Position numbers and translations under genes: made by a program. A model generated the notes under the pieces. That model had not been told where the DNA came from. It searched no databases and was given only the letters and a program-made list of their open reading frames with translations. From NCBI RefSeq assembly GCF_005280205.1, contig NZ_SUND01000001.1, forward strand, positions 186,001 through 250,000: DNA of 64,000 nucleotides, in the 5' to 3' direction. Position 1 is the stretch's first letter. Every line of letters starts with the position of its first letter. Shown in pieces: positions 33,142 through 42,929 of the stretch. This DNA comes from Bacillus yapensis (lineage in GTDB: Bacteria > Bacillota > Bacilli > Bacillales > Cytobacillaceae).

Positions 33142-34473
33142 TTATCTCACCGAAGCCACCTGAGCTTCTAATAAATATTGATTTACAATCGCTTTTAAGC
33201 GTTCTTGGCGTCCAGATTTATTCTTGATTTCCCCTAAAGAAAGAGCATATTGCTCAAGTTTATGGAAATCAGTGTTTCCTTGAACTATATCGAGGCCAAT
33301 ACCTGTTGTATAGCTTTCATAACGGTCTGAAATAAAATCCTCTAGCACCCGATCTTCTAACAAGCGATGAGCAACCTTCAAACCAACTGCAAAAGCATCC
33401 ATTCCCGCAATATGTGCATGGAACAAGTCTTCCGGCTCAAATGAGCCTCTTCGAACCTTTGCATCAAAGTTCAATCCACCAGAACCCAGCCCATCATTTA
33501 AAAGAATTTCATACATAGCAAGAGTTGTAGAATATAGATCAGTAGGGAATTCATCTGTATCCCAACCAATTAACATATCACCTTGATTGGCATCGACTGA
33601 ACCTAACATTCCATTAATTCTTGCGGTTCTTAACTCATGCTCAAACGTATGACCAGCAAGTGTAGCATGGTTCGCTTCAATATTAAATTTGAAATGGTCA
33701 GCAAGATCATATTTTTGCAAAAATGCTAGACCAGTTGCCACATCAAAATCATATTGGTGTTTTGTTGGTTCCTTCGGCTTCGGTTCAATAAGAAATTGTC
33801 CTGTGAAACCAATTTCCTTTGCATAATCGACAGCCATATGGAAGAAGCGGGCTAAGTTATCAAGTTCTAGTTTCATATCCGTATTTAAGAGCGTTTCGTA
33901 TCCTTCACGTCCACCCCAGAACACATAGTTTTCTGCGCCCAATTCTTTGCCAATCTCTAATCCCTTTTTGACTTTAGCTGCGGCATAGGCAAAAACATCA
34001 GCATTTGGAGCTGTTGCAGCACCGTGTAACCAGCGAGGATTTGTGAAATTATTGGCTGTATTCCAAAGCAATTTCACTTGGCTAGTTTTCATATATTCTT
34101 GAATCATGGCAACAATTTCATCCAGATTTTTATACGTTTCTGCAAGTGTTCTTCCTTCAGGAGCAATATCTACTTCATGGAAACAAAAATAAGGAACATT
34201 AATCTTTTCAAAAAATTCAAAGGCCGCTTCGACACGAGCTTTCGCTTTATCCATTCCGGTTAAATGATCCCATGGACGAAGCATTGTTCCTACTCCAAAT
34301 GGATCAGAACCGTCTGCCTGGAAGGTATGCCAGTAGGCAACAGCAAAGCGCAGAGTTTCTTCCATCGTTTTTCCGCCAATAACTTCTTCCGGATTATAGT
34401 GTTTAAATGATAAAGGATTCGATGAAGATGAACCTTCATATTTGATGTTACTGACATTGTTAAAATAAGACAT
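33142..34473 (-). CDS. xylA: Xylose isomerase
   Basis: A 443-residue class II xylose isomerase that converts D-xylose to D-xylulose. Metal and substrate residues lie in [52 protein letters not shown] and GSVDANQGD. The length is that of Bacillus XylA. AGGAGGT precedes the ATG. A near-consensus cre site lies 31 bases upstream, so CcpA should repress it on preferred sugars, and XylR is the expected specific repressor. Confidence 0.97.
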   Translation of the reverse strand: MSYFNNVSNIKYEGSSSSNPLSFKHYNPEEVIGGKTMEETLRFAVAYWHTFQADGSDPFGVGTMLRPWDHLTGMDKAKARVEAAFEFFEKINVPYFCFHEVDIAPEGRTLAETYKNLDEIVAMIQEYMKTSQVKLLWNTANNFTNPRWLHGAATAPNADVFAYAAAKVKKGLEIGKELGAENYVFWGGREGYETLLNTDMKLELDNLARFFHMAVDYAKEIGFTGQFLIEPKPKEPTKHQYDFDVATGLAFLQKYDLADHFKFNIEANHATLAGHTFEHELRTARINGMLGSVDANQGDMLIGWDTDEFPTDLYSTTLAMYEILLNDGLGSGGLNFDAKVRRGSFEPEDLFHAHIAGMDAFAVGLKVAHRLLEDRVLEDFISDRYESYTTGIGLDIVQGNTDFHKLEQYALSLGEIKNKSGRQERLKAIVNQYLLEAQVASVR

Positions 34474-34503
34474 GAAACATACCTCCTAAAAATGATAGAT
34501 TAA

Positions 34504-34517
34504 TGAAATGGTTTACA
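34504..34517. promoter_or_regulatory. Candidate CcpA cre site before xylA
   Basis: TGTAAACCATTTCA on the minus strand differs at one key position from the cre consensus TGWAANCGNTNWCA. Lying in the xylA leader between promoter region and ribosome binding site, it would work as a road-block. Confidence 0.6.
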
Positions 34518-34533
34518 TTATGATATTAGTAAC

Positions 34534-34556
34534 CGATTCATTCATTAAATGAATCG
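34534..34556. promoter_or_regulatory. Inverted repeat between xylA and the YesL-like gene
   Basis: CGATTCATT-catta-AATGAATCG, with perfect 9-bp arms, lies midway between the divergent starts of xylA and the YesL-like gene. It does not match the XylR operator consensus. A regulator-binding site is likely, but which protein binds is unknown. Confidence 0.5.
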
Positions 34557-34598
34557 AGAAAAACCGTGATTAACTAAAGGTTCAGGAGAGATCAATGT

Positions 34599-35210
34599 AT
34601 GAACAAGATGAGCAGTGTCATCTACAATATTCTTAATTGGATTACCCGATTTGCTTACCTTCAGCTCGTATGGGTACTTTTTACATTAGTAGGAGGCTTC
34701 CTCTTCGGAATCTTCCCAGCTACTGTAGCCATGTACGCTATTATTCGTGCTTGGTTAAGAGGAGATACAGAGATTGCTATATTTCAAAGCTTTTGGAAAT
34801 TCTATAAAAATGATTTCCTAAAAAGCAATTCACTTGGCGTATTTCTCCTGCTTGTCGGTGCCATCATCGGACTTGATCTATACTATATTCAGCAAACAAG
34901 CGATACATTATTATCTTGGACATCTGCTCCGTTGTTTGCTTTTATGATCCTATTTCTTTTGTTTGTATTCTACCTTTTTCCAGCTTTTGTTCATTATGAT
35001 TTAAACAATTTTTCAATTATGAAAAATGCTTTTTTCATCATGCTCATTCATCCACTTCATAGTTTACTTATGCTTCTAGGTCTCGCTTCAATCGCAATCA
35101 TCATGTACATAATACCTGCGTTAGCATTTATTTTCGGCGCTAGCACAGTTTCTTTTATCACGATGTGGCTGTCTCTCCATGCCTTTCATCACGTTTCAAA
35201 AAAAGGCTAG
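34599..35210 (+). CDS. YesL-like membrane protein (DUF624)
   Basis: A 203-residue integral membrane protein with five or six hydrophobic segments. The family motif FGIFPATVAMYAIIRAWLRGD lies at about 36-56. DUF624/YesL proteins are found beside ABC importers for plant oligosaccharides in Bacilli; their role is not established. It is divergent from xylA and its stop codon directly abuts that of the converging permease gene. AGGAGA is upstream of the ATG. Confidence 0.88.
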   Translation: MNKMSSVIYNILNWITRFAYLQLVWVLFTLVGGFLFGIFPATVAMYAIIRAWLRGDTEIAIFQSFWKFYKNDFLKSNSLGVFLLLVGAIIGLDLYYIQQTSDTLLSWTSAPLFAFMILFLLFVFYLFPAFVHYDLNNFSIMKNAFFIMLIHPLHSLLMLLGLASIAIIMYIIPALAFIFGASTVSFITMWLSLHAFHHVSKKG

Positions 35211-36032
35211 TTATCCTTTCACTGCACTGGATGAGAGACCTTCAACAACTTTGTTGCTAAAGAAAATAAAAGCAAGTAATATAGGCAATACGCTAATGAC
35301 CAAGGTAGCACCAATCGCTCCCCAATCCGTCATGTATTGACCGATAAAATTTTGGATTCCAACCGTTAACGTCTTATAGTGGTCCGAACTAATAAATGTA
35401 TTAACAAAGACAAATTCATTCCAGTTATAAATCATGTTAATAATAACGGTCGTTGACATAACTGGAATCGTCATCGGAAGGATGATCCGAAAAAACATCT
35501 GAGGAACAGAACATCCGTCAATAATCGCAGCCTCTTCAATCTCACGTGGCAAAGTATAATAGAAACCAAGTAGAATCATAATCGTAATGGGTAAGTTATA
35601 GGCTGTATACGTGATTACTATTGACCAAGGACTATCAATTAAATTCACATTTAAGAACATTTTAAATAGCGGAATGATCGAAGAATGAATCGGAATCATC
35701 ATACCAACCATACATAATCCAAGAACGAGCTTACTAAGCTTCCACTTCATCCTTGTGATAGCGAAAGTGGCCATACTTGCAAATAGAACAGTGAATAAAA
35801 TGGCTAATGCAGTAATCCAAACGCTGTTCCAAAAATAAATCCCAATACCGCCTTCCCATACTTTCGTATAGTTTTCCCATCTAAATTGGGATGGCAAAGC
35901 AAAAGGGTCCCCAGAGAAAATTTCCCGATTATCTTTTAATGAGAACAGGAATAGCCAAACGATAGGAAAGATTTGAAATATCGCAACAAGAGCCAATGAT
36001 AAATAGAGTAAAAAGGAACCTAACCGCTTCAT
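35211..36032 (-). CDS. Sugar ABC transporter permease (MalG/AraQ type)
   Basis: A 273-residue permease with six membrane segments. The EAA loop that docks the ATPase reads EEAAIIDGCSVPQMFFRIILP. It is the third gene of an importer operon (binding protein, permease, permease) on the minus strand. No ATPase gene is present, so a shared MsmX-type ATPase encoded elsewhere should drive it, as for other Bacillus oligosaccharide importers. The cargo is probably xylose or xylo-oligosaccharides, by context. GGAGG lies upstream. Confidence 0.93.
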   Translation of the reverse strand: MKRLGSFLLYLSLALVAIFQIFPIVWLFLFSLKDNREIFSGDPFALPSQFRWENYTKVWEGGIGIYFWNSVWITALAILFTVLFASMATFAITRMKWKLSKLVLGLCMVGMMIPIHSSIIPLFKMFLNVNLIDSPWSIVITYTAYNLPITIMILLGFYYTLPREIEEAAIIDGCSVPQMFFRIILPMTIPVMSTTVIINMIYNWNEFVFVNTFISSDHYKTLTVGIQNFIGQYMTDWGAIGATLVISVLPILLAFIFFSNKVVEGLSSSAVKG

Positions 36033-36050
36033 AAGAAAAAAGCCTCCTTC

Positions 36051-36929
36051 CTAATACTGAATTTCCTCTTTTGTCGCTGTCAGCTTACGAACAATGTAAG
36101 TTACAACAAGAGTAATGATTAATAACAAGAATCCAATCGCACTTCCGTATCCGAAATTATTGGTATCAAAGGCTAATTTGTACATATAAGAGGCCATTAC
36201 TTCACTAGCACTATTTGGTCCCCCACCTGTCATGACATAGATAAGATCAAAGTATTTTAAAGAACCGACAACTGCCAAGACTATCGTTACCTTCACAATC
36301 CCCATGATTAAAGGCAATTTGATCCGAAGGGCGATTTGAACAGGTGATGCGCCGTCAATTCGAGCTGCTTCAATAATGGAATCAGGGATATTTTTAAGTG
36401 CTGCATAGTAAATCAAAATATAGAAACCTGCATATTGCCACAGAATTGGTATAAAGATGGCGTACAAGACAATCGATGTTTCTGCCAACCAAGCAGGAGG
36501 ATTTTCAACACCAATTTTCAAAAGAATTTGATTTAACATACCACTTGTAGGGTTATAAATTTTAATCCACAGCTGAGCAATCGCCACTGACGATAAAAGC
36601 ATGGGGATTAAATAAATTTTTCGCAATAGGTCTGAACCTTTTATTTTTGAAGCCAAAATTAGCGCTATCGCCAAATAGATTAATAGGCTCAAAGTAGAGA
36701 AAATGGCTAATAAAAAGGAATGCCAAGCACTATCCCAAAATTTCACGTCTTGTAGTGCTGCTGTATAATTTTCCAATCCGATAAACGTCATTGCACCTAT
36801 TCCATCCCAATCCATAAACCCATAATAGCCCGACAAGGCTAACGGAATGAAAATAAAAATCCCAATTAAAAGAAGGGCAGGAAGAACGTAAAATGCGATG
36901 ATCCATTTATTGGACATTACTTTATCCAT
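36051..36929 (-). CDS. Sugar ABC transporter permease (MalF/LacF type)
   Basis: A 292-residue permease with six membrane segments and the EAA loop IEAARIDGASPVQIALRIKLP. It forms the heterodimeric channel with the permease encoded next. An ATG at 36944 is possible, but the ATG at 36929 has GGGGTTGA upstream, so I prefer it. The gap of 18 nt to the next permease gene shows co-translation. A hairpin separates it from the binding protein gene. Confidence 0.9.
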   Translation of the reverse strand: MDKVMSNKWIIAFYVLPALLLIGIFIFIPLALSGYYGFMDWDGIGAMTFIGLENYTAALQDVKFWDSAWHSFLLAIFSTLSLLIYLAIALILASKIKGSDLLRKIYLIPMLLSSVAIAQLWIKIYNPTSGMLNQILLKIGVENPPAWLAETSIVLYAIFIPILWQYAGFYILIYYAALKNIPDSIIEAARIDGASPVQIALRIKLPLIMGIVKVTIVLAVVGSLKYFDLIYVMTGGGPNSASEVMASYMYKLAFDTNNFGYGSAIGFLLLIITLVVTYIVRKLTATKEEIQY

Positions 36930-36955
36930 ATCATTCAACCCCATATCAGTTAAGA

Positions 36956-36990
36956 AGAAAAGGACAACCTACGAAGGAAATGTCCTTTTC
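36956..36990 (-). other. Intercistronic hairpin after the binding-protein gene
   Basis: GAAAAGGACA and TGTCCTTTTC (10-bp stem) flank a 14-nt loop between the binding-protein and permease genes. It is followed by TTCTTAAC, so weak termination is likely. Such elements give more binding protein than permease. Confidence 0.65.
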
Positions 36991-37022
36991 TCTTTCTGGT
37001 AATTTATAAGTTTAATATTTTC

Positions 37023-38333
37023 TTATTGTGCAGATAATGCTTCCTCATGTTTTTTGGCAAAATCTTCTGGTGTTGCTTCCTTGCCAAAAAGTGCTTGGAT
37101 CTGTGTTAAATGAACCTCTGCAACTTCTGGACTCATTTGTACATCAGCAAACAAGGTAATGTTCGTTGCATTACTTAATTCATTTAAGACATCAATATAC
37201 ATTTGTGGTAACTCAAGTGAGCTTGCGTCAAGTTTTGTAGCTGGAATAACCCCTGCTTGTGTAACAGATTTTTCTCCCCACGCTTTAACAAAGTAGGAAA
37301 CAAATTTCTTGGCCTCTTCCTTTACATCTGAATCTTCAGAAACAAATAATCCAACCCCAGGACCGCCTACATGGCTGGTAAGTTCACCCTTGCCATCTAC
37401 AGTTGGGAAATTAAAGAATCCGATCGAATCTCTAAATTCTTTAGGAATATCTTCATTTGTAGTGAAGTTTGGTAGATCCCAAGATCCAATTAGATACATA
37501 GCAGCCTGACTGTTCATAAACATACTCTTCGCTTCCTCATCAGCCAAACCATTGAAACCCTTTACAAAAGCGTTCATGTCAACCATATTCTGAATCTCTT
37601 TTGCAGCAGATACGAGTGCAGGGTCCTCAAATGTACCTGAACGATTGATTGCACTTGTTAAAACGTCGGCTCCACCAATTCGATCTGCTAGGTACATATA
37701 CCATAATGAACCTGTCCAACGGTCTTTATTTCCGAGAGCAATTGGGGCAACCCCATTATCTGAAAGTGTTTTAATTACGTTTTTAAATTCGTCATATGTC
37801 TTAGGAGCTTCAAGGCCATATTCATCAAAAATCGCCTTATTATAGAAGATAGTAGCAATGTTTAACTCTAATGGAAGACCATAAGTCTTTCCATCGATGG
37901 CATACGCTTCTGCCGTGCCAGGTACAAAACTATCTTTTAAATCACTTTGAAGGATATCATCTAGAGGAGTAAATTTTTTGCCGTCAACGTAAGGTGTTAA
38001 ATAACCTGCTGCCCAGGTCATACCTACATCTGGTAGTTCATTAGAAGTGGATAAAACTTTAATCTTGTCTTTATACTGTTCGTTACTTAAAACTTCTACT
38101 TCCACATTCACACCTGGATTTTCATTTTCGAAATTGCTAATGATCTCTTCAACAATTGTGTAATGTGTTTTTGAACTGCCTTCTGGCCAAAGATGCATAA
38201 ATTTAATCGTTTTTTCGTCGCCCGAATCACCTGAACCTGAAGCTTTTTCTTTGTCTGAATTTGAGCAACCAGCAATTACAAGGATGGATAAAAACAATGC
38301 AAATAATAATGTAATCGCTTTCTTTTGTTTCAT
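37023..38333 (-). CDS. Sugar-binding lipoprotein of an ABC importer
   Basis: A 436-residue extracellular solute-binding protein (family 1). The lipoprotein signal ends in LVIAGC, with Cys near residue 23 as the anchor, followed by a Ser/Asp/Gly-rich linker. The mature part has family features such as FMHLWPEGSSKTHY and PEVAEVHLTQIQALF. It should deliver xylosides or xylo-oligosaccharides to the permeases encoded behind it. The operon faces xylR across a shared regulatory region with a candidate XylR operator. Confidence 0.93.
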   Translation of the reverse strand: MKQKKAITLLFALFLSILVIAGCSNSDKEKASGSGDSGDEKTIKFMHLWPEGSSKTHYTIVEEIISNFENENPGVNVEVEVLSNEQYKDKIKVLSTSNELPDVGMTWAAGYLTPYVDGKKFTPLDDILQSDLKDSFVPGTAEAYAIDGKTYGLPLELNIATIFYNKAIFDEYGLEAPKTYDEFKNVIKTLSDNGVAPIALGNKDRWTGSLWYMYLADRIGGADVLTSAINRSGTFEDPALVSAAKEIQNMVDMNAFVKGFNGLADEEAKSMFMNSQAAMYLIGSWDLPNFTTNEDIPKEFRDSIGFFNFPTVDGKGELTSHVGGPGVGLFVSEDSDVKEEAKKFVSYFVKAWGEKSVTQAGVIPATKLDASSLELPQMYIDVLNELSNATNITLFADVQMSPEVAEVHLTQIQALFGKEATPEDFAKKHEEALSAQ

Positions 38334-38401
38334 ACATTAACCCCCTAAAAAGTGTATGATGCTTATTTTCTAAGCTCAAGATTAGAATATCAGAGAAAAG
38401 A

Positions 38402-38426
38402 TCGTTTGTCTAGTGGATAAACTAAG
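38402..38426. promoter_or_regulatory. Candidate XylR operator
   Basis: On the minus strand TTAGTTT-(11 nt)-AAACGAT matches the TTAGTTT-N11-AAACTAA layout of Bacillus xyl operators, exact in the left half and partly in the right. It overlaps the -35 of xylR and lies upstream of the divergent importer operon, so it could control both. Confidence 0.6.
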
Positions 38427-38435
38427 TGTATAATA
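38407..38435 (+). promoter_or_regulatory. Sigma-A promoter of xylR
   Basis: A -35 TTGTCT (38407-38412) and a perfect -10 TATAAT (38430-38435) are 17 bases apart. This excludes translation starts upstream of about 38442 and supports the ATG at 38489. Confidence 0.75.
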
Positions 38436-38488
38436 AAATTATTAAGTGCTATACTAGAACAAAATTTATAGAAAGAGTTGAACGGCTA

Positions 38489-39676
38489 ATGAATCACAAA
38501 ACATGGAACCAGCATGTTGTAAAACAAGAAAACAAAGCATTGGTTCTAAAAACGATTATCCAGCTCTCCCCTATTTCAAGAGCAGATATCGCACAAAAGA
38601 CAGGTTTAAATAAGGGAACCGTCTCTTCTCTTGTTAGTGAGCTAATGGAAGAACAATTGATTTATGAATACGGTCCTGGTGAATCTAGCGGTGGAAGACG
38701 ACCAGTCATGCTCCTCTTTAATCAAGTAGCAGGATACTCCATCGGGCTTGATTTAGGGGTTAACTACCTGCTTGGCATCGTGACGGATCTTCAAGGAAAC
38801 ATTACCCAAGAGAAAATCATAAAATTTAATAACTTGTCCTACGAAGAAATTAAGAAGAGATTATATGAAATGATTGATAATCTCATTTCTCTAACACCAG
38901 AAAGCCCATATGGAATTGTCGGAATTGGAATCGGGGTACCAGGTACTGTTAGCAAAAGTGGAAAAATCCTATTAGCCCCTAATCTTAACTGGCAAAATAT
39001 TGACCTCAAGTCAACTCTTAAGGAAAAGTATAACATTCCAATTATCATTGAGAACGAAGCCAATGCAGGTGCCTATGGAGAAAAATTGTTCGGAGCAGGA
39101 AAAGAAGCCAAAAACATCGTATATGTAAGTGTCGGAATTGGAATTGGTGCTGGGCTTATTTTAAATAATCAGCTTTATCGAGGGAATAACGGATTTTCCG
39201 GCGAGATCGGCCATATGACAATTGAGATAGATGGAGCAAAATGCAGCTGTGGAAGTATGGGCTGTTGGGAGCTTTATGCTTCTGAACAAGCACTTGTCAA
39301 AAACGCTAAACGCGCAGGTTTACTGACCGATTCTGCTGAGTTAGACAATTTACTAGAACTTGCAGAGTCAGGAGATGAAATAGCGATCCAACAGTTCGAA
39401 CACATTGGTGAGTACCTTGCCGTGGGGATTAACAATATTATTAATATATTTAACCCTGAGCAAATCATAATCGGTAACCGTATGGCATCTGCTGAACGCT
39501 GGTTGAAAAATGCTTTAGAAAAAAGAATGCTTGCTCGCACATTGTGGTTTCAACAAAGAGATTTAGAAATTAATTTTTCCGAACTATCCACTCATTCTGC
39601 CGCTTTAGGAATTACAGCCTTTGTCGTGGAGAATTTTTTCAATAGTGATCTGCAAAAGTTTTCTCAAGCACTGTGA
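38489..39676 (+). CDS. xylR: XylR, ROK-family xylose repressor
   Basis: A 395-residue repressor. An N-terminal winged helix (SPISRADIAQKTGLNKGTVSSLVSELM, about 24-52) is followed by a ROK sugar-kinase-like domain with VGIGIGVPGTV, ENEANAGAYGEK, GFSGEIGHMTI and the zinc motif CSCGSMGCWELY. It closely follows the Bacillus XylR pattern. An in-frame GTG at 38426 lies before the promoter -10 and is rejected; the ATG at 38489 is weakly supported by GAAAGAG. XylR releases DNA when it binds xylose. It is followed by the beta-xylosidase gene after 46 nt. Confidence 0.92.
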   Translation: MNHKTWNQHVVKQENKALVLKTIIQLSPISRADIAQKTGLNKGTVSSLVSELMEEQLIYEYGPGESSGGRRPVMLLFNQVAGYSIGLDLGVNYLLGIVTDLQGNITQEKIIKFNNLSYEEIKKRLYEMIDNLISLTPESPYGIVGIGIGVPGTVSKSGKILLAPNLNWQNIDLKSTLKEKYNIPIIIENEANAGAYGEKLFGAGKEAKNIVYVSVGIGIGAGLILNNQLYRGNNGFSGEIGHMTIEIDGAKCSCGSMGCWELYASEQALVKNAKRAGLLTDSAELDNLLELAESGDEIAIQQFEHIGEYLAVGINNIINIFNPEQIIIGNRMASAERWLKNALEKRMLARTLWFQQRDLEINFSELSTHSAALGITAFVVENFFNSDLQKFSQAL

Positions 39677-39722
39677 GTTTTAAATTTTCAATATAAAAAT
39701 TTATTTCAAGAGGTGGAGAAAC

Positions 39723-41330
39723 ATGGCAACGATTCAAAATCCAATTTTACCCGGCTTTAATCCTGACCCAAGTATTTGCCGAGCAGGAGAAGATTACTAC
39801 ATTGCAGTTTCAACCTTTGAATGGTTCCCTGGTGTAGGGATTTACCATTCAAAGGACCTTAAGAATTGGAGGTTAGTAGCACGCCCCCTCAATCGGGTAA
39901 GTCAATTGAATATGATGGGTAATCCTGATTCAGGTGGTATTTGGGCTCCAGCATTATCCTACCACGATGACAAGTTTTGGCTAATTTATACGGATGTTAA
40001 AGTAACGGAGGGCCAGTGGAAAGATTGTCATAATTATCTTGTCACTTGTGACACCATTGACGGTGAGTGGTCTGAACCAATTCACCTTAATAGCTCCGGC
40101 TTTGATCCTTCGCTGTTTCATGATGAGGATGGGAAGAAATATTTTGTAAATATGCTCTGGGACCACAGAGTTGGACATCATAACTTTTATGGAATCGTTA
40201 TACAGGAGTTTAGTGTCGAACAACAAAAATTGGTCGGGAAACCTGAAGTTATTTTTAAAGGAACCGATATTATGCTTACAGAAGCACCTCATCTATATAA
40301 GATAAATGGGTATTACTATTTACTAACAGCTGAGGGTGGAACAAAGTATGATCACCAATCAACCATTGCTCGCTCCAAGAATTTACGTGGTCCATATGAA
40401 GTGCATCCAGAGAATCCACTGATTAGCTCTTTCGCTCATCCGAGAATTCCATTGCAAAAAGCAGGTCACTCATCCATTGTGCATACACACACAGACGAAT
40501 GGTTTTTGGTTCATCTAACAAGTAGACCGTTACCACGTGATGGACATCCATTACTCGATCCAAGAGGTTTTTGTCCACTAGGAAGAGAAACTGCTATCCA
40601 GCGTCTGGAATGGAAAAATGATTGGCCGTATGTAGTCGGAGGAAACCATCCATCCTTAGAAATAACCGGTCCAAATATAGAAGAAGTGAAATGGGAAAGA
40701 GATTACCCAGAAAAAGATGATTTTGACTCATCAACCTTAAACCTTCATTTCCAATCACTTCGTATTCCATTAGGAGAGAATATTGCATCACTAACGGATC
40801 ATCCAGGTCATCTAAGACTATATGGGAAAGAATCCTTGACTTCTAAGTTTACACAAGCGTTTGTGGCAAGACGTTGGCAACACTTTAATTTTACAGCAGA
40901 AACAAAAGTAGCTTATCAACCGGAAACCTTCCAACAATCTGCTGGTCTAGTAAACTATTACAATACGCAAAATTGGACTTCTCTTCAAATCACTTGGCAC
41001 GAAACAAAAGGAAGAGTGCTCGAACTTGTGACGTGCGATAATTTTGTTTTTGATCAACCATTAAAGGGAAAAGAAATTATTATTCCTGACAATAATGAAT
41101 ACGCTTACTTACGTGTTGAGGTAAAGACAAACATCTATCAATACTCTTACTCCTTTGATGGGGAGCATTGGAATACGATTCCGATTGAATTCGAATCCTA
41201 TAAACTATCCGACGATTATATTCAAGGTGGAGGCTTTTTCACAGGAGCCTTTGTTGGCATGCAATGCCAAGATACATCCGGGCAAAACAAGCACGCTGAT
41301 TTTGATTACTTCATTTATAAAGAAGAATAG
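39723..41330 (+). CDS. xynB: GH43 beta-xylosidase
   Basis: A 535-residue glycoside hydrolase of family 43. The catalytic residues fit the family: base Asp15 in GFNPDPSI, pKa modulator Asp in GFDPSLF (about 128) and acid Glu in LTEAPHLY (about 187). A C-terminal beta-sandwich (about 330-535) completes the subfamily architecture of XynB. There is no signal peptide, so it hydrolyses imported xylo-oligosaccharides to xylose in the cytoplasm, feeding xylA and xylB. AGGTGGAG precedes the ATG. It probably shares the xylR transcript. Confidence 0.94.
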   Translation: MATIQNPILPGFNPDPSICRAGEDYYIAVSTFEWFPGVGIYHSKDLKNWRLVARPLNRVSQLNMMGNPDSGGIWAPALSYHDDKFWLIYTDVKVTEGQWKDCHNYLVTCDTIDGEWSEPIHLNSSGFDPSLFHDEDGKKYFVNMLWDHRVGHHNFYGIVIQEFSVEQQKLVGKPEVIFKGTDIMLTEAPHLYKINGYYYLLTAEGGTKYDHQSTIARSKNLRGPYEVHPENPLISSFAHPRIPLQKAGHSSIVHTHTDEWFLVHLTSRPLPRDGHPLLDPRGFCPLGRETAIQRLEWKNDWPYVVGGNHPSLEITGPNIEEVKWERDYPEKDDFDSSTLNLHFQSLRIPLGENIASLTDHPGHLRLYGKESLTSKFTQAFVARRWQHFNFTAETKVAYQPETFQQSAGLVNYYNTQNWTSLQITWHETKGRVLELVTCDNFVFDQPLKGKEIIIPDNNEYAYLRVEVKTNIYQYSYSFDGEHWNTIPIEFESYKLSDDYIQGGGFFTGAFVGMQCQDTSGQNKHADFDYFIYKEE

Positions 41331-41349
41331 AATAGTAGTTTTAAAGTGT

Positions 41350-41378
41350 GGGACCAGGCATAAATGCGCCTGGTCTCC
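41350..41378. terminator. Hairpin after xynB
   Basis: GACCAGGC and GCCTGGTC pair around an 8-nt loop between converging xynB and the acetyltransferase gene. The U-tract is weak. Similar GGGACCAGGC palindromes are common intergenic elements in Bacilli. Confidence 0.6.
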
Positions 41379-41867
41379 TTAGCTTAATAGCTTCTCCATC
41401 GCCATCACATCAACAAACTTTCCTTCTAGTATACCTTGGTTATTAAAAATTCCGACCGTGCGATATCCTTGCTTATGGTAAAGCTTTTGCCCTGACTCGT
41501 TAAAAGGAAAAGTAAAAAGAACAATTTTATGGAAGCCATTTTCGCGTGCAGCCTCATCAATCGCAGTCAACAGCCTACTTCCAATTCCCTTCCCTCTCGA
41601 ATTTCTCGCTATATAAACGGAAAGATCTGCAACACCTGTATAAGCACATCTATTATTGTAGGGATTTAAAGAGGCCCACCCTACAACTTCTCCATCTTCT
41701 TCAGCGACGAGTACCTTGTAGCGTTCTGAATGACCGTGAAACCAATCTTCCATATAGGATAGATCTTTCGTATCTGTTTCTAGCGTAGCGACTCTGTCTT
41801 CAATTCCTTCATTATAGATGTTCATGATCGACTCTAAATCCTGTAATGTAGCTTCCCTAATTATCAT
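41379..41867 (-). CDS. GNAT acetyltransferase (phosphinothricin/arsinothricin N-acetyltransferase type)
   Basis: A 162-residue acetyl-CoA-dependent N-acetyltransferase. The acetyl-CoA loop reads RNSRGKGIGSRLL near residue 90. The pattern at the N-terminus (IREATLQDLESIMNIYNEGIEDR) and NESGQKLYHKQGYRTVG is that of the Pat/ArsN1 group, which acetylates phosphinothricin-like amino acids. Whether this copy acts on arsinothricin or another amine cannot be told. It is transcribed alone; GGGAG lies upstream. Confidence 0.87.
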   Translation of the reverse strand: MIIREATLQDLESIMNIYNEGIEDRVATLETDTKDLSYMEDWFHGHSERYKVLVAEEDGEVVGWASLNPYNNRCAYTGVADLSVYIARNSRGKGIGSRLLTAIDEAARENGFHKIVLFTFPFNESGQKLYHKQGYRTVGIFNNQGILEGKFVDVMAMEKLLS

Positions 41868-41902
41868 CTACCCGACACTCCCTACTTGCTCATTTCTAGT
41901 AA

Positions 41903-41936
41903 AAAAGCATTCAATGCCCCTGCACCAAATGCTTTT
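41903..41936 (-). terminator. Intrinsic terminator after the SGNH hydrolase gene
   Basis: AAAAGCATT and AATGCTTTT pair around a 14-nt loop. On the minus strand the stem is followed by TTACTAG, after a T-rich arm. Confidence 0.65.
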
Positions 41937-41944
41937 ATGAAAAT

Positions 41945-42673
41945 TTATATTTTATCCATCTTAATTCGAGCATCATTTTCCAAAATCCTACTTAACTTTT
42001 GAAAAACTTCCTCTGCAAAAACCTTATAGCCTTTTTCCGTTAAATGAATCCCATCATCACTAATTAAATCTTTCAGATCTCCTGCCCTTTTAATAGCACT
42101 TCTCACATCAATACTCATAACATTCAATTCTTCCGCCAATTTTTTTAGGGAACGATTGTAATTGCTATGCCAATGCTCAATGCCACCAACTTTGCAAATC
42201 CAATCACTCACTTGTGAGCTATAACTCTCCACGATTCGCTCATAGTATCGTACCGGATCCAAAGGAGGCAAAGTAGAAAGAATGGGTGTGAGTCCTGCTT
42301 CCTTTATCTTTATCACGATGGATTTCAGATTGTTTATATATCGTTCTACCGGCACCGTTGCTTCATGTACATCTGTAGGATTTTTTGCTACCTCTGCCCA
42401 CACAAAGTCGCAATCATTCCCACCTATTTCAATAATGACATAATCCGGTTTTTCTTGAATGACGTCACGATCTAATCTTTGAATAAGTAAATCGGAGTTG
42501 TCATTAAAAACTCCTTTATTCATAATATGGATGTCTTCTTCAAATTTACCTTTATTGTTATTCAAAAATAACTCTTGTAAGATTTTTGGATAATTGTTTT
42601 TCAAAATTTTCAAGCGTCCTTTTACGAAAGTTACACCACGAGTTAAGCTATCTCCAAAACAGATGATTTTCAT
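41945..42673 (-). CDS. SGNH/GDSL-family hydrolase
   Basis: A 242-residue serine esterase or lipase-like enzyme. Block I is FGDSLTRG (Ser near residue 9), block III GGND, and block V DGIHLTEKGY with the catalytic Asp and His. It has no signal peptide. The substrate is unknown; carbohydrate O-acetyl ester cleavage would suit the nearby xylan genes, but this is a guess. The ATG at 42673 is seven bases after GGAGG; a TTG two codons earlier is less likely. Confidence 0.9.
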   Translation of the reverse strand: MKIICFGDSLTRGVTFVKGRLKILKNNYPKILQELFLNNNKGKFEEDIHIMNKGVFNDNSDLLIQRLDRDVIQEKPDYVIIEIGGNDCDFVWAEVAKNPTDVHEATVPVERYINNLKSIVIKIKEAGLTPILSTLPPLDPVRYYERIVESYSSQVSDWICKVGGIEHWHSNYNRSLKKLAEELNVMSIDVRSAIKRAGDLKDLISDDGIHLTEKGYKVFAEEVFQKLSRILENDARIKMDKI

Positions 42674-42833
42674 ATCCAACCCTCCTCAAGATTCGGTATT
42701 ACTATAACAAAATAGAATGCATAAATACAATTCTTTGTATTTGGACTTCATAAAGTTTCGCAAACTGTCCACAAAAATGGCATAAAATATTTTGAATTCC
42801 CGATTTATAAAAAAATCAGCATTTTGGACTGAA

Positions 42834-42862
42834 ACATATAGACACTTGTCCAAACATAAATT
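42834..42862 (+). promoter_or_regulatory. Candidate sigma-E (mother-cell) promoter
   Basis: ACATATA (42834-42840) and CATAAATT (42855-42862) with a 14-base spacer resemble the sigma-E -35 and -10 boxes, each with one or two mismatches. It is 68 bases upstream of the small tail-domain gene. Confidence 0.35.
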
Positions 42863-42929
42863 TATGAAAAAGAATATTGTATATTACCTCTTAATTCAAT
42901 GAGGAATTATTATGAAAGGAGGCGATAAT

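Noticed and set aside
38426-38488. GTG start of xylR at 38426
   Set aside because: It lies upstream of the -10 box of the promoter, so it could not be transcribed from it.
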